DNA from: a virus
Strand: one strand, 5' to 3'
DNA: 48,121 nt
Virus record (IMG/VR): IMGVR_UViG_3300009551_000060
Location: 1 to 48,121 of that record
The notes beneath the pieces were generated by a model that saw only the letters and a list, made by a program, of their open reading frames with translations, was not told where the DNA came from and did not search any database. This document shows, one piece after another, positions 7,499 to 14,313 of the stretch. The translations under genes and the position numbers were made by a program. Each line of letters begins with the position of its first letter. The stretch's first letter is position 1.

Positions 7499-7698
7499 GA
7501 CGCCACCTCCGCCACGACGAAGCCGATCTGACTGCGGTGCCACTCGTCGACACGGTCCTCGCCTTCGAGGTGCACGCCGTACGTGTCGGCGGCGGTCCCG
7601 TAGAGCAGCAGGCCTGGACGACCCTCGACCGTGACCGCGAGCGGCTGGACGAGGTAGGCGCGACGGTTGTCAGCAGAGAGGAGCGTGGTGTCGAGCAT
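7495..7698 (-). CDS. First gene of the early-left operon, unknown function
   Basis: 67 residues from ATG 7698 (MLDTTLLSADNRRAYLVQPL), beta-rich (LAVTVEGRPGLLLYG). This ATG lies exactly 7 bases after the -10 hexamer of the predicted leftward promoter, so the mRNA would begin at or next to the start codon (leaderless). An alternative ATG at 7725 would fall inside the promoter and operator and was rejected on that basis. Confidence 0.6.
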   Translation of the reverse strand: MLDTTLLSADNRRAYLVQPLAVTVEGRPGLLLYGTAADTYGVHLEGEDRVDEWHRSQIGFVVAEVAS

Positions 7699-7703
7699 GT
7701 ATA

Positions 7704-7718
7704 CTCGGATAACCCGAG
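7704..7718. promoter_or_regulatory. Operator site, left 1
   Basis: Perfect inverted repeat CTCGG-ATAAC-CCGAG overlapping the -10 of the leftward promoter. Confidence 0.75.
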
Positions 7719-7734
7719 CATTCATTCCCGTCAA
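7706..7734 (-). promoter_or_regulatory. Predicted early-left promoter
   Basis: On the minus strand, TTGACG (7734-7729), a 17-base spacer and TATCCG (7711-7706); the ATG of the first left gene follows 7 bases later. The operator 7704-7718 covers the -10, and a second operator (7744-7758) lies just upstream of the -35, so repressor binding would block the polymerase. The -35 matches the sigma-70-type consensus at five of six positions; the -10 is weaker. Confidence 0.65.
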
Positions 7735-7904
7735 GACATTTCGCTCGGAAAATCTGAGCGTGCAGAATTCTCGACGACGAATCGCCACATCTGCGCGCGC
7801 AACGCCCTGTAGGCCTCGCGGTTGGTCGCGCCCAAGATCGACATCTTGGTCACCCACTCAGCCATCGTTGCCGACGGCTCCTTCGCTCGCTTCTCGTCGC
7901 TCAT
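7731..7904 (-). CDS. Small helical protein downstream of the repressor
   Basis: 57 residues from ATG 7904 (MSDEKRAKEPSATMAEWV), with a helical middle (GATNREAYRALRAQMWRFVV). Its stop overlaps the -35 of the leftward promoter, and one operator (7744-7758) lies within its last codons. A GAGG stretch 9 bases upstream of the ATG could act as ribosome binding site. It probably shares a transcript with the repressor-like gene. Function unknown. Confidence 0.6.
   Translation of the reverse strand: MSDEKRAKEPSATMAEWVTKMSILGATNREAYRALRAQMWRFVVENSARSDFPSEMS
7744..7758. promoter_or_regulatory. Operator site, left 2
   Basis: CTCGG-AAAAT-CTGAG, one mismatch from the palindromic consensus, centred 40 bases from left operator 1 and upstream of the leftward -35. 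Confidence 0.6.
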
Positions 7905-7999
7905 CGGTATCGCCTCAGGCGGCTACGCCGTTGTTATGAGACGACCCTATCAGCCCGATCTGACGGCCGAATCAGACGTTCCGGATTTTAGCGGATCGC

Positions 8000-8413
8000 T
8001 TATGTTTTCGGCTTAGACGTGACCGTGCGCACCATCTGGGCGATGAGTTTCTCGGCCTCGGGGCCCGACTTGCCTTCGATGATTTCGGCCGCGCGCTCCA
8101 GGAGATCTCGCTGCTCCTTCGTCATGCGCGCGAATCCGTGCACGAGCTCGCCAGCATCGCGCGACGTCGTTGGAGGCATCGGCGGATCCCAGCCAAGAAA
8201 CTCGTGTACGGGCTCCACGATCTCGCTGGTCTGATACTCCTTGCCGTTTAGGATCGTCGATAGCTCGCCCGACGAGTATTTGAGCCCGCGTTCCTTCATG
8301 AACTCGAGAAGCCTCGCCTGAGAGCCGCGCCCCTTCTTCTCGAGCGCAGCCCGGACCTCTACGCACCAATCCTTGGTGATCGGATAGGCCAAGTATTCCT
8401 TGTGCTTCGCCAC
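8000..8413 (-). CDS. Putative CI-type repressor (HTH DNA-binding)
   Basis: 137 residues from GTG 8413 (VAKHKEYLAYPITKDW). The segment GRGSQARLLEFMKERGLKYS followed by GELSTILNGKEYQ, about residues 28-62, has the layout of a repressor helix-turn-helix that ends in a wing and EFLGW. The C-terminal half is helical (MTKEQRDLLERAAEIIEG), probably for dimerisation; there is no LexA/CI autocleavage domain. The gene is divergent from the Cro-like gene, and an operator overlaps its start codon, suggesting autoregulation. The frame is open further upstream to 8620, but that would read through the operators and into the divergent gene. The exact start is uncertain. Confidence 0.7.
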   Translation of the reverse strand: MAKHKEYLAYPITKDWCVEVRAALEKKGRGSQARLLEFMKERGLKYSSGELSTILNGKEYQTSEIVEPVHEFLGWDPPMPPTTSRDAGELVHGFARMTKEQRDLLERAAEIIEGKSGPEAEKLIAQMVRTVTSKPKT

Positions 8414-8427
8414 TCTGGAAATCAGAG
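8413..8427. promoter_or_regulatory. Operator-like site at the repressor start
   Basis: CTCTG-GAAAT-CAGAG, a perfect inverted repeat of the same 5-5-5 design but with two changed bases per arm. It touches the GTG start of the repressor-like gene. Confidence 0.5.
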
Positions 8428-8438
8428 CAGCGAAATCG

Positions 8439-8453
8439 CTCGGGTTGTCCGAG
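8439..8453. promoter_or_regulatory. Operator site, right 2
   Basis: Perfect inverted repeat CTCGG-GTTGT-CCGAG between the divergent repressor-like and Cro-like genes; its centre is 33 bases (about three helical turns) from right operator 1. Confidence 0.75.
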
Positions 8454-8460
8454 AAGTTCC

Positions 8461-8492
8461 TTGACAACTTGCTCGGGTTACCCGAGTAATGT
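8461..8492 (+). promoter_or_regulatory. Predicted early-right promoter
   Basis: Consensus -35 TTGACA at 8461-8466; the -10 is less clear (GAGTAA, AGTAAT or TAATGT between 8484 and 8492). The ATG at 8499 lies 38 bases from the first -35 base, versus 36 at two other predicted promoters here, so this transcript too may lack a leader. An operator occupies the spacer. Confidence 0.6.
8472..8486. promoter_or_regulatory. Operator site, right 1
   Basis: Perfect inverted repeat CTCGG-GTTAC-CCGAG placed between the -35 and start codon of the Cro-like gene. Confidence 0.8.
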
Positions 8493-8498
8493 GTGGGT

Positions 8499-8720
8499 AT
8501 GAATTTCGGCAAGGCGATCGTGTCCGCGCGAAAGAAGGCGGGCCTAAGCCAGGTCGATCTGGCGAAGAAGCTCGATGTGGCAACCGGAACCGTGGCCGGA
8601 TGGGAACTGGGGCCGGGCAAGGAAAACGGTCACGGGTTCCCGCTTCATCGTCTCGACGACATCGCCAACGCACTCGGCCTCTCGGTCGACGCCCTCATCA
8701 AAGCAGCGAAGGTCCCGTGA
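8499..8720 (+). CDS. Cro-like XRE-family regulator
   Basis: 73 residues, essentially one HTH_XRE domain: GKAIVSARKKAGLSQVDLAKKLDVATGTVAGWE (about 4-36) then HRLDDIANALGLSVDALIKA. ATG 8499 is preferred; a GTG two codons upstream is possible. No Shine-Dalgarno sequence is visible, which fits leaderless initiation. Divergent from the repressor-like gene, with operators between them, it should be the Cro-type antagonist of the switch. Confidence 0.85.
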   Translation: MNFGKAIVSARKKAGLSQVDLAKKLDVATGTVAGWELGPGKENGHGFPLHRLDDIANALGLSVDALIKAAKVP

Positions 8721-8722
8721 CC

Positions 8723-9073
8723 TCAATCGTACGTTCCGTCCGGGTGCTGGCACCCGTTCTGCGGCTCCGTGATGTCACCTGGATGGCTATGGCGGAACGC
8801 CAAGCAGATGTCCATGCGCGGGAAGCACGAGAGCGAGCCATCCTTGCTTTCCGAGCACCACGGACGATCGGTGAGGTAGCAACCGATCACGTCACCGACG
8901 CCAGCGCTGCATTCCTTGCTCGTCCTGTAGCACTTGAGATCCATGTCGGGCGTCGGCCTTACCTCGTCGGGATGGTCCCGGTAGTCGACGTGGACAGGCA
9001 GCACGCAAGCCCAGGCGTCGGGCTTCTTGGCGCAGCCTGCGAGCAAGACGGCGGCGAGGATGACTCTGGTCAT
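8723..9073 (-). CDS. Cys-rich lipoprotein (possible lysogenic-conversion gene)
   Basis: 116 residues from ATG 9073. Signal peptide MTRVILAAVLLAGC ends in a canonical lipobox (LAGC, Cys14), so the product should be lipid-anchored on the periplasmic side. The mature part has eight further cysteines, suggesting up to four disulfides. It is antisense to its surroundings, convergent with the Cro-like gene and divergent from the right operon, the position of a moron. Superinfection exclusion or surface modification is an inference. An in-frame GTG at 9127 would put 18 residues before the signal peptide and is less likely. Confidence 0.75.
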   Translation of the reverse strand: MTRVILAAVLLAGCAKKPDAWACVLPVHVDYRDHPDEVRPTPDMDLKCYRTSKECSAGVGDVIGCYLTDRPWCSESKDGSLSCFPRMDICLAFRHSHPGDITEPQNGCQHPDGTYD

Positions 9074-9177
9074 TTGGGCCAAGCGTCTCACAAATTCAGC
9101 GTAGGGATTTCGCCGTCGGTTCGCCACGTGAGCGCCGGTTGCGAATCCACACCCCGTTACACCCCTGGAGTTTCGCT

Positions 9178-9594
9178 GTGCTAGCTCAGCCCGAACTTCC
9201 GTACCGCGCCCGCCACATTGGGTGCGAAGCCTGGGCCCGCAAGCTCGAGGTTATCCGCGCCGCGGTGAACTTGCTCACCGCGAAGAACGTCGCCGACGAG
9301 CTCGACATCAGCGGCTCGGCACTCGCCGACGCGCTCAACGAGCGCGACAACAAGCGATGGGCCGCGCGGTGGTGCTCGGTCCTGATCGTGATGCTCGGCC
9401 AGCGCGGCGACGAGGTCGCGCTCAAGCTACAAGGCGCGCTGCTCGAGTCGGACGCCGAGTTGACGCCGTATCGCGTCGAGGAGCGCCAGCCGCTGACGCC
9501 GAAGGAGCTGGCAGCGGCGTACGAGCGCGAGTTGTCGCGGCTCGGTGATGTCGGACGTGAAGCGATGGCGCGAGCTCGGCGAGGTGGCAAGTGA
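9178..9594 (+). CDS. HTH-containing early-right protein (possibly CII-like)
   Basis: 138 residues from GTG 9178, preceded by GGAG at a suitable distance; the longer frame from 9139 lacks support. VIRAAVNLLTAKNVADELDISGSALADAL (about 25-52) resembles a helix-turn-helix with LDISGSAL as turn and recognition helix. The C-terminus is helical and Arg-rich. First gene of the rightward regulatory and replication operon; a CII-like activator role is only a positional guess. Confidence 0.65.
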   Translation: MLAQPELPYRARHIGCEAWARKLEVIRAAVNLLTAKNVADELDISGSALADALNERDNKRWAARWCSVLIVMLGQRGDEVALKLQGALLESDAELTPYRVEERQPLTPKELAAAYERELSRLGDVGREAMARARRGGK

Positions 9595-9809
9595 CCTCCC
9601 TCTGGACCCGCCATCCCGCCGCGACCTCCTGGTGTCTGGTCGTCGCCGTCCACTCCTCGGTCGTCTCGGCCTGTCGTGGGCGGTTCAGCATCTTCGACCA
9701 TGCCGAGTGGTCCGAACGTCCGCCGCATGCGGAGCGTTGTGATTTCTGCCAAGGGGTTGCGATCGACAAGCGGTTGCGCGGGTTGGCGGAGCTGGAGGCG
9801 ATGGCGTGA
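9591..9809 (+). CDS. Small CxxC protein, unknown function
   Basis: 72 residues from GTG 9591 (GTGA overlap). A C-x2-C pair (ERCDFCQG) with an upstream His suggests a partial zinc site; the end is helical. Function unknown. Confidence 0.6.
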   Translation: MTSLWTRHPAATSWCLVVAVHSSVVSACRGRFSIFDHAEWSERPPHAERCDFCQGVAIDKRLRGLAELEAMA

Positions 9810-10123
9810 TTCGACCGTTTCATCGTCAATCTCCAACATCTCGCCGCGGGACAGCTGCGCAGACGCCTAGTCTGCCTCGCCCTGCGCGCGGACGCTCCAA
9901 GCTGTGGTCGCCGGGTAAGCCGCTCGACCCGAAGGCGCTCGGCGCCGCAATGCGTGAGCAACGCGTCCTGGCCGATATGTCGATCTTCGACGTCGCACGC
10001 CAGAGCGGATACAGCGCGATGGCGATTGCCGGTTGGGAGCGTGGCCACACGACACCGTCTGTGGCTGGGCTCTATGCGTACGCCAGAGCCGTGGGCGTCA
10101 CGGTTCGCGAGGTGCTGCCGTGA
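9806..10123 (+). CDS. XRE-family HTH regulator
   Basis: 105 residues from GTG 9806 (GTGA overlap). A basic, disordered N-terminus (about 1-38) precedes an HTH_XRE domain: GAAMREQRVLADMSIFDVARQSGYSAMAIAGWERGHTTPS then LYAYARAVGVTVREVL. A second Cro-like domain a short distance from the switch; it may tune right-arm or replication transcription. Confidence 0.8.
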   Translation: MIRPFHRQSPTSRRGTAAQTPSLPRPARGRSKLWSPGKPLDPKALGAAMREQRVLADMSIFDVARQSGYSAMAIAGWERGHTTPSVAGLYAYARAVGVTVREVLP

Positions 10124-10245
10124 CCTCCTGCCCTCTCTGCCGCTGCCCCTGCGCTGTGCTGCTGACGCATACGCTGCGGATTGGGAAGCGGACGCTGCAG
10201 TGGCAGGAGTGCGTTAGCTGTCATTTGAAGGCGGAGGCGCGATGA
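10120..10245 (+). CDS. 41-residue zinc-ribbon-like protein
   Basis: GTG 10120 to TGA 10245 (VTSCPLCRCPCAVLLTH...), with C-x2-C-x-C-x-C at the start and C-x2-C (CVSCHLK) 23 residues later, a compact zinc-ribbon pattern. Four-base overlaps on both sides support it as a real gene despite its size. Confidence 0.6.
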   Translation: MTSCPLCRCPCAVLLTHTLRIGKRTLQWQECVSCHLKAEAR

Positions 10246-10619
10246 GGAGCGTCGAACAAGCGCGCGTCGCTCGTCCCCGTCTCGGCACGCGCCGCACCTT
10301 CACCGGCACGCTGCGCGCGGGATGGCTCCGCGTGCATCGCGGCTGCTGGGTGGTCGTCGTCGACGAGAACGGCGATCGCGTCGAGCACAAACGCGACGCG
10401 TCGGCGCGTCTTCGCGCAAGCCACTACCAAGTCCTGATCTCTTCAACCGACGTCGTTGCGAACCCGCTCTGCGTCGCACTCACAGAGATCCTCGACGTCA
10501 AACTCGCGGGCTGGGACGAGGACTGGCGCGTCGTGCAGCGCAGCTCGGACGGCGTCGTCGTTCCCGATGGATCCGTCTTCGTCAACGAACTACCGCGGTG
10601 GGCGCGGAGGGCAGCATGA
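10242..10619 (+). CDS. Phage protein, unknown function
   Basis: 125 residues (MRSVEQARVARPRLGTRRTF). A basic beta-rich first half (TFTGTLRAGWLRVHRGCWVVVVDENGD) and a mixed second half. ATGA overlap upstream and overlap with the nuclease start downstream. Family not recognised. Confidence 0.7.
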   Translation: MRSVEQARVARPRLGTRRTFTGTLRAGWLRVHRGCWVVVVDENGDRVEHKRDASARLRASHYQVLISSTDVVANPLCVALTEILDVKLAGWDEDWRVVQRSSDGVVVPDGSVFVNELPRWARRAA

Positions 10620-11182
10620 GTTTTCGAGCGAAAGCGATTCCGACCGTCTACAACGACGTGCAGTTCCGTTCGCGTCTCGAGGCGCGATGGGCTGCGTTCT
10701 TCGACATCGTCGGTTGGGGCTGGGACTACGAGCCCTTCGATCTCGACGGCTACATCCCGGACTTCGTCTTGAAGTTTTACAAGCCGCTCATCGTCGAGGT
10801 GAAGCCCATCTACAAGTGGCCATGTCTGGTCGCTGACTGTCGCGATCCGCACTGTCGTCACGACTGGGAACTCGCCGCCGACATCAAGAAGATCCGAAGC
10901 TCGGGTTGGGACGGCGAGGCAATCATCGTCGGTTCGGCATGGTGGCATGGCGACGCGGGCTCGCCACTCCTCGGCAAGTTCGTCCAGAGCGACATCTTCC
11001 CCGACGACGCCGTCGGTTTCGTGTGCAACCAGTGCAATCAGGCTTCGATTCACGCCGGCTACGGCCTCTTCGAGTGTCGCTTTGCTGGCTGCGGCGATGG
11101 CGACCACCACATCGGCGATGAGATCGACCCGTCGCTCTGGCGGATGGCTGGCAACCGCGTGCAGTGGAAGGCGCCGAAGTGA
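10616..11182 (+). CDS. PD-(D/E)XK (TnsA-N-like) endonuclease with Cys-rich tail
   Basis: 188 residues from ATG 10616. Residues 17-63 give the nuclease core: E22 (FRSRLEARWAAFF), D49 (YIPDFVL) and E61-x-K63 (LIVEVKP), the arrangement of TnsA N-terminal-like and related phage endonucleases. The C-terminal half adds two cysteine groups (C138-x2-C141 and C154-x4-C159 with nearby His), probably zinc binding. Just upstream of the primase gene; it may process replication or recombination intermediates. Confidence 0.8.
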   Translation: MSFRAKAIPTVYNDVQFRSRLEARWAAFFDIVGWGWDYEPFDLDGYIPDFVLKFYKPLIVEVKPIYKWPCLVADCRDPHCRHDWELAADIKKIRSSGWDGEAIIVGSAWWHGDAGSPLLGKFVQSDIFPDDAVGFVCNQCNQASIHAGYGLFECRFAGCGDGDHHIGDEIDPSLWRMAGNRVQWKAPK

Positions 11183-12153
11183 GCCTCGAGACGCTCAAAG
11201 CGAAGGTCGACAAGTACACGCCGGGCTTCTACCGGATGATTGACGATCCCGAAGCGACCGACCGCGCCGCAGTCCGCATCTCGCGCGACGAGGCCGCTCG
11301 GTGGAACACGCCCGAGCTCGGCTACGGCATCTTCATGACCGTCAACGCCTTCGACGGACCGCGCAGGAAGGAGTACCTGACTCGCATCTGCGCGTGGGCG
11401 ATCGATATGGACGCGGGGACGAAGATGGAGCAGCGCCGACGTCTCCTCGCATCCCCGCTGGTCCCCTCTCTCATCGTCGATACCAAGGCGGGATATCACG
11501 CGTGGTGGCTCGCGCAGGCCGGCGCCAAGCCGGAGCATTGGAATGCGATCGTGCTCGAGCGGCTCGTGCCGTGGTTCGGCAGCGACAAGAACGCGCGCGA
11601 CCTCTGTCGCATCCTGCGCGCGCCTGGCTACCTCCACCTGAAGGATCCCGCCAATCCTTTCAAATGCCGAATCGCATGGCGCCACGACGTTTCGTACAGC
11701 GAACGCCAGATGGCCGATGCGTTCCCATGGGTCCCCGACAAGAAAGCGGCCGAAGAAGAGAAGAGGCGCGAAGCGGAGCGCGTTCGCCGCTCCTCGGCGA
11801 CCTATGCCATCGTCGATACCTTCTGGGATGCGGTCTACAACCTCGACTGCGAAGAGGGGCTTCGCCGCCTCTCTGGCCACTGGGCATGCCGCGGCGAACA
11901 CTTCACGTTCTCGCGGACCGGCCGCGGCAACCTAAACATCTTCGCCGACAAGAAGTCGACGCCCTGTTTTGTCGACGAAAATAGGCGCATCGGATCGCCG
12001 AGCGGAGGTGGACCTACGCTCGCGCAGTGGCTCCGCTGGTATGGCCACGACTGGAAGACGGTCGTTGCTGTGCTCAAGGAAGTATTTCCGCAGCTCGACG
12101 AGATCGACCGCGCAGAGAAAGCGGCCAAGCACCCCCACGCGAGGGCAGCATGA
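11179..12153 (+). CDS. Archaeo-eukaryotic-type primase (RepB-like/PrimPol)
   Basis: 324 residues from GTG 11179 (GTGA overlap). The AEP signature is visible: D76-x-D78 (WAIDMDAG), then LIVDTKAGYHAWW with H107, and RDLCRILRAPGYLHLKD, as in RepB-like phage and plasmid primases. The C-terminal domain (about 225-310) contains CRGEHFTFSR, CFVDENRR and GGGPTLAQWLRWYG, which looks like a degraded zinc-finger or PriCT-like module. With the adjacent helicase it should prime phage replication. Confidence 0.85.
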   Translation: MSLETLKAKVDKYTPGFYRMIDDPEATDRAAVRISRDEAARWNTPELGYGIFMTVNAFDGPRRKEYLTRICAWAIDMDAGTKMEQRRRLLASPLVPSLIVDTKAGYHAWWLAQAGAKPEHWNAIVLERLVPWFGSDKNARDLCRILRAPGYLHLKDPANPFKCRIAWRHDVSYSERQMADAFPWVPDKKAAEEEKRREAERVRRSSATYAIVDTFWDAVYNLDCEEGLRRLSGHWACRGEHFTFSRTGRGNLNIFADKKSTPCFVDENRRIGSPSGGGPTLAQWLRWYGHDWKTVVAVLKEVFPQLDEIDRAEKAAKHPHARAA

Positions 12154-12611
12154 TCGACCGCGAGCAATTCACCATGCGCAAGCCGTGCAAGTGCGGCTCG
12201 ATGCTCGGTCGCATCCGCGAGGTCAACGGCCAAGATACGGTGCGCTGCATCGCGTGCGAGACGTACTGCTATTGCGCTCCGCGAACCGAGACGGGCAGAG
12301 CACAGCGCTCAGTAACAACCGTCCACAACGGGATCAAGCCGAAGCTACGCTCGCGCATCATCGAGCGCGACGGCAATCGCTGCCAGTGGTGCAAGGCCGA
12401 CGACCGGCCGCTGCACGTCGGACACATCGTTAGCGTTGACGCCGGCTTTGCAGCTGGACTAACCGACGACGAAATCAACGACGAGGAAAATCTCGTCGCG
12501 CAGTGCGAAGAGTGCAACCTCGGACAGGGTGCGCTTCCGATGCCGCTGCGCAACGCAATCGTGATTCTTCGGGCGCGCATCTCGTGGCGCCAGAAGCAGG
12601 AGCGCTCGTGA
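12150..12611 (+). CDS. HNH endonuclease with N-terminal zinc ribbon
   Basis: 153 residues from ATG 12150. Residues 13-40 carry C13-x-C15 and C33-x2-C36. The HNH domain follows: RDGNRCQWC (C78-x2-C81), HVGHIVSVDAG (H89, H92), then NLVAQCEECN with the second C-x2-C. It lies between primase and helicase, in register with ATGA/GTGA overlaps, so it looks like an integral gene rather than a recent homing insertion. It could be a nicking or genome-processing enzyme. Confidence 0.85.
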   Translation: MIDREQFTMRKPCKCGSMLGRIREVNGQDTVRCIACETYCYCAPRTETGRAQRSVTTVHNGIKPKLRSRIIERDGNRCQWCKADDRPLHVGHIVSVDAGFAAGLTDDEINDEENLVAQCEECNLGQGALPMPLRNAIVILRARISWRQKQERS

Positions 12612-13678
12612 GCGCAGAACCGACCGACCCACTCGCGTTCGATTACAATCTCGGCTTCCGCCCGAGCGCGGATCGCTCCAAGTCGGAGCGTGCAGACCGG
12701 CTTGCGAACGCCGACAAAGCGATGCCGTTCCACATCGGTTTTCTCGACGACTGCCTTCGCGCTCTCCTCCCTCACGATCTCATCCTCCTCGGCGCCGCGA
12801 CCGGAGTCGGAAAGACCGAGCTCGCGCGGCTGATCGCGACGGCGAACGCCGCCAAAGGCAAGCGCGTGCACTACTTCGCGCTCGAGGCCGAGCCGAACGA
12901 GATCGAGCGTCGCATCAAGTTTTCGATCCTCGTCGACCTCATGGCGGCGAATGACTTCCGCGTGCGCGGCGTCTTCAACTATCTCGACTGGTACCTCGGC
13001 AAGTTCGAGGGTCAGCTCAGCGAGATCGGACTCGATGCCGAGGCCGATGCCGTATTCGCGTCGACATTCGGGAATCGCCTTCACACGATGTATCGCGGGC
13101 GGCAGTTCAACGCATCGCACATTCAGAAGCTGTTCCTCGCAATCCAGGACCAGACCGATCTCATCGTGCTCGATCACCTCCACTACGTGGACGTCGACGA
13201 CGACAACGAGAATCGCGGCCTCAAGAAGACGATCCAACTCATCCGCGACACGTCGCTCAGCGTTGGTAAGCCCGTCATTCTCGTCGCGCACCTTCGCAAG
13301 CGCGACAACCGCATCAAGTCGATTGTGCCGTCGCTCGACGATTTCCACGGCTCGAGTGACGTCGTGAAGATCGCGACGCGCGCGATACTCCTAGCCCCCG
13401 CCTTCTGCGAGCGGTCGCCGCAGAAGCACATCGCGCGCACGTTCATGACGTGCGACAAAGACCGCCACGGTGGCGCGACGCACATGATCGCGTGCGTCGA
13501 CTTCGACCGGCGATCGAGGAAGTACGCCAGCAACTACACGCTTGGACGTCAAACGAAGTCCGGCGACAAGTTCGAGCCGCTCAACATGGGCGAGATCCCA
13601 TTCTGGGCGACGCGACATCAACCCCTGTCCACGCCGATGGACCCGACGCGGTTCGCGGCAGGCAAGGAGTGGGACTGA
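12608..13678 (+). CDS. DnaB-like replicative helicase
   Basis: 356 residues from GTG 12608 (GTGA overlap). Only the RecA-like C-terminal domain of DnaB is present: Walker A GAATGVGKT at 62-70, Walker B TDLIVLDHLHYVD, an acidic DDDNENRGLKKTIQLIRD segment and the sensor strand PVILVAHLRKRD. The N-terminal primase-interaction domain of bacterial DnaB is missing, as in many phage helicases. It probably works with the AEP primase and the winged-helix protein encoded next. Confidence 0.88.
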   Translation: MSAEPTDPLAFDYNLGFRPSADRSKSERADRLANADKAMPFHIGFLDDCLRALLPHDLILLGAATGVGKTELARLIATANAAKGKRVHYFALEAEPNEIERRIKFSILVDLMAANDFRVRGVFNYLDWYLGKFEGQLSEIGLDAEADAVFASTFGNRLHTMYRGRQFNASHIQKLFLAIQDQTDLIVLDHLHYVDVDDDNENRGLKKTIQLIRDTSLSVGKPVILVAHLRKRDNRIKSIVPSLDDFHGSSDVVKIATRAILLAPAFCERSPQKHIARTFMTCDKDRHGGATHMIACVDFDRRSRKYASNYTLGRQTKSGDKFEPLNMGEIPFWATRHQPLSTPMDPTRFAAGKEWD

Positions 13679-14313
13679 TGGACTGGAGCAACGAGCTGTA
13701 CGTGAAGCTGTACCGGCGAGAGACGGATGACGATCTGTTGCTCAGCTGGGACGCTCGCGCGCTGTGGCACGAGATGTTGAAGCGGTTCGATCGCAGCGGA
13801 CTTCTCACGACGCGCCGAGGTGTCCTCGGACTTGCGGCGCTTGTGAGGGGTGACGTCGCGGTGATCGAGCATGCGATCGCGGAGCTTGAGCAAGACGGCC
13901 GGGTGCGTCGTGTCGATGCTGGCTGGCTTGCGCCAAACTTCGTGCCAGCTCAGGATGCACGGAAGAACGACCGACTGCGTCAACAGGAGGCGAGAGAGAA
14001 GCGAAGGCGAGAGGCAATAAATAGTATCGAACCACACAATGACGTCACAGGACGTGACGAATCGTCACACGACGTCACACGTGGTCACGAGCCGTCACAC
14101 GATGTCACGCCGTGTCACTCTGAGATCAGATCAGAAGAGAAGAGACGATCCGAGACGAGCGCGCCTACGCGCGCGATCCCTTCAGATCTTTCCGAGATGC
14201 GACTCGAGCCGCTGACCTGGAATCCGAATCGGTTCCTCGGGTTTGTCGGCGAAACGAAGGTCGGGCTTTTCGAGAGAAACACGCTCGGCGAGCTCGTCGA
14301 GGTGAAGCCGTGA
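13678..14313 (+). CDS. Winged-helix replication protein (putative origin-binding/helicase loader)
   Basis: 211 residues from ATG 13678. N-terminal about 80 residues (ELYVKLYRRETDDDLLLSW, then LTTRRGVLGLAALVRGD) look like a phage replisome-organiser winged helix. A basic linker and a repeat segment follow (HNDVTGRDESSHDVTRGHEP, then SHDVTPCH), encoded by the phased GTCAC array. The C-terminus contains PLTWNPNRFLGFVGE. An initiator gene that carries its own binding sites would parallel lambda O; that role is inferred from position and repeats. Confidence 0.65.
   Translation: MDWSNELYVKLYRRETDDDLLLSWDARALWHEMLKRFDRSGLLTTRRGVLGLAALVRGDVAVIEHAIAELEQDGRVRRVDAGWLAPNFVPAQDARKNDRLRQQEAREKRRREAINSIEPHNDVTGRDESSHDVTRGHEPSHDVTPCHSEIRSEEKRRSETSAPTRAIPSDLSEMRLEPLTWNPNRFLGFVGETKVGLFERNTLGELVEVKP
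14041..14120. repeat. Eight-fold 10-bp phased GTCAC array (candidate origin/iterons)
   Basis: The pentamer GTCAC (once as its reverse complement GTGAC) occurs at 14044, 14054, 14064, 14074, 14084, 14094, 14104 and 14114, exactly every 10 bp, so all copies face the same side of the helix. The first copy forms the palindrome TGACGTCA (14040-14047). The array is preceded by an AT-richer stretch (about 14011-14040) in an otherwise GC-rich genome. It lies inside the putative replication-initiator gene. Spacing and copy number are read directly; origin function is inferred. Confidence 0.8.

Noticed and set aside
7900-8000. Rho-independent terminator after the repressor gene
   Set aside because: No stable stem followed by a T-run is visible on the relevant strand.
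7822-8016. 64-codon plus-strand frame between the immunity operators
   Set aside because: It lies opposite the 57-codon minus-strand gene and the repressor end, without a ribosome binding site or coupling.
12269-13348. 359-codon minus-strand frame opposite HNH and helicase genes
   Set aside because: Composition of an antisense shadow; plus-strand helicase motifs are unambiguous.
14041-14120. The GTCAC array as a CRISPR or simple microsatellite
   Set aside because: Units share only a pentamer at fixed phase and flanking bases vary, so neither spacers nor slippage-type identical units are present.
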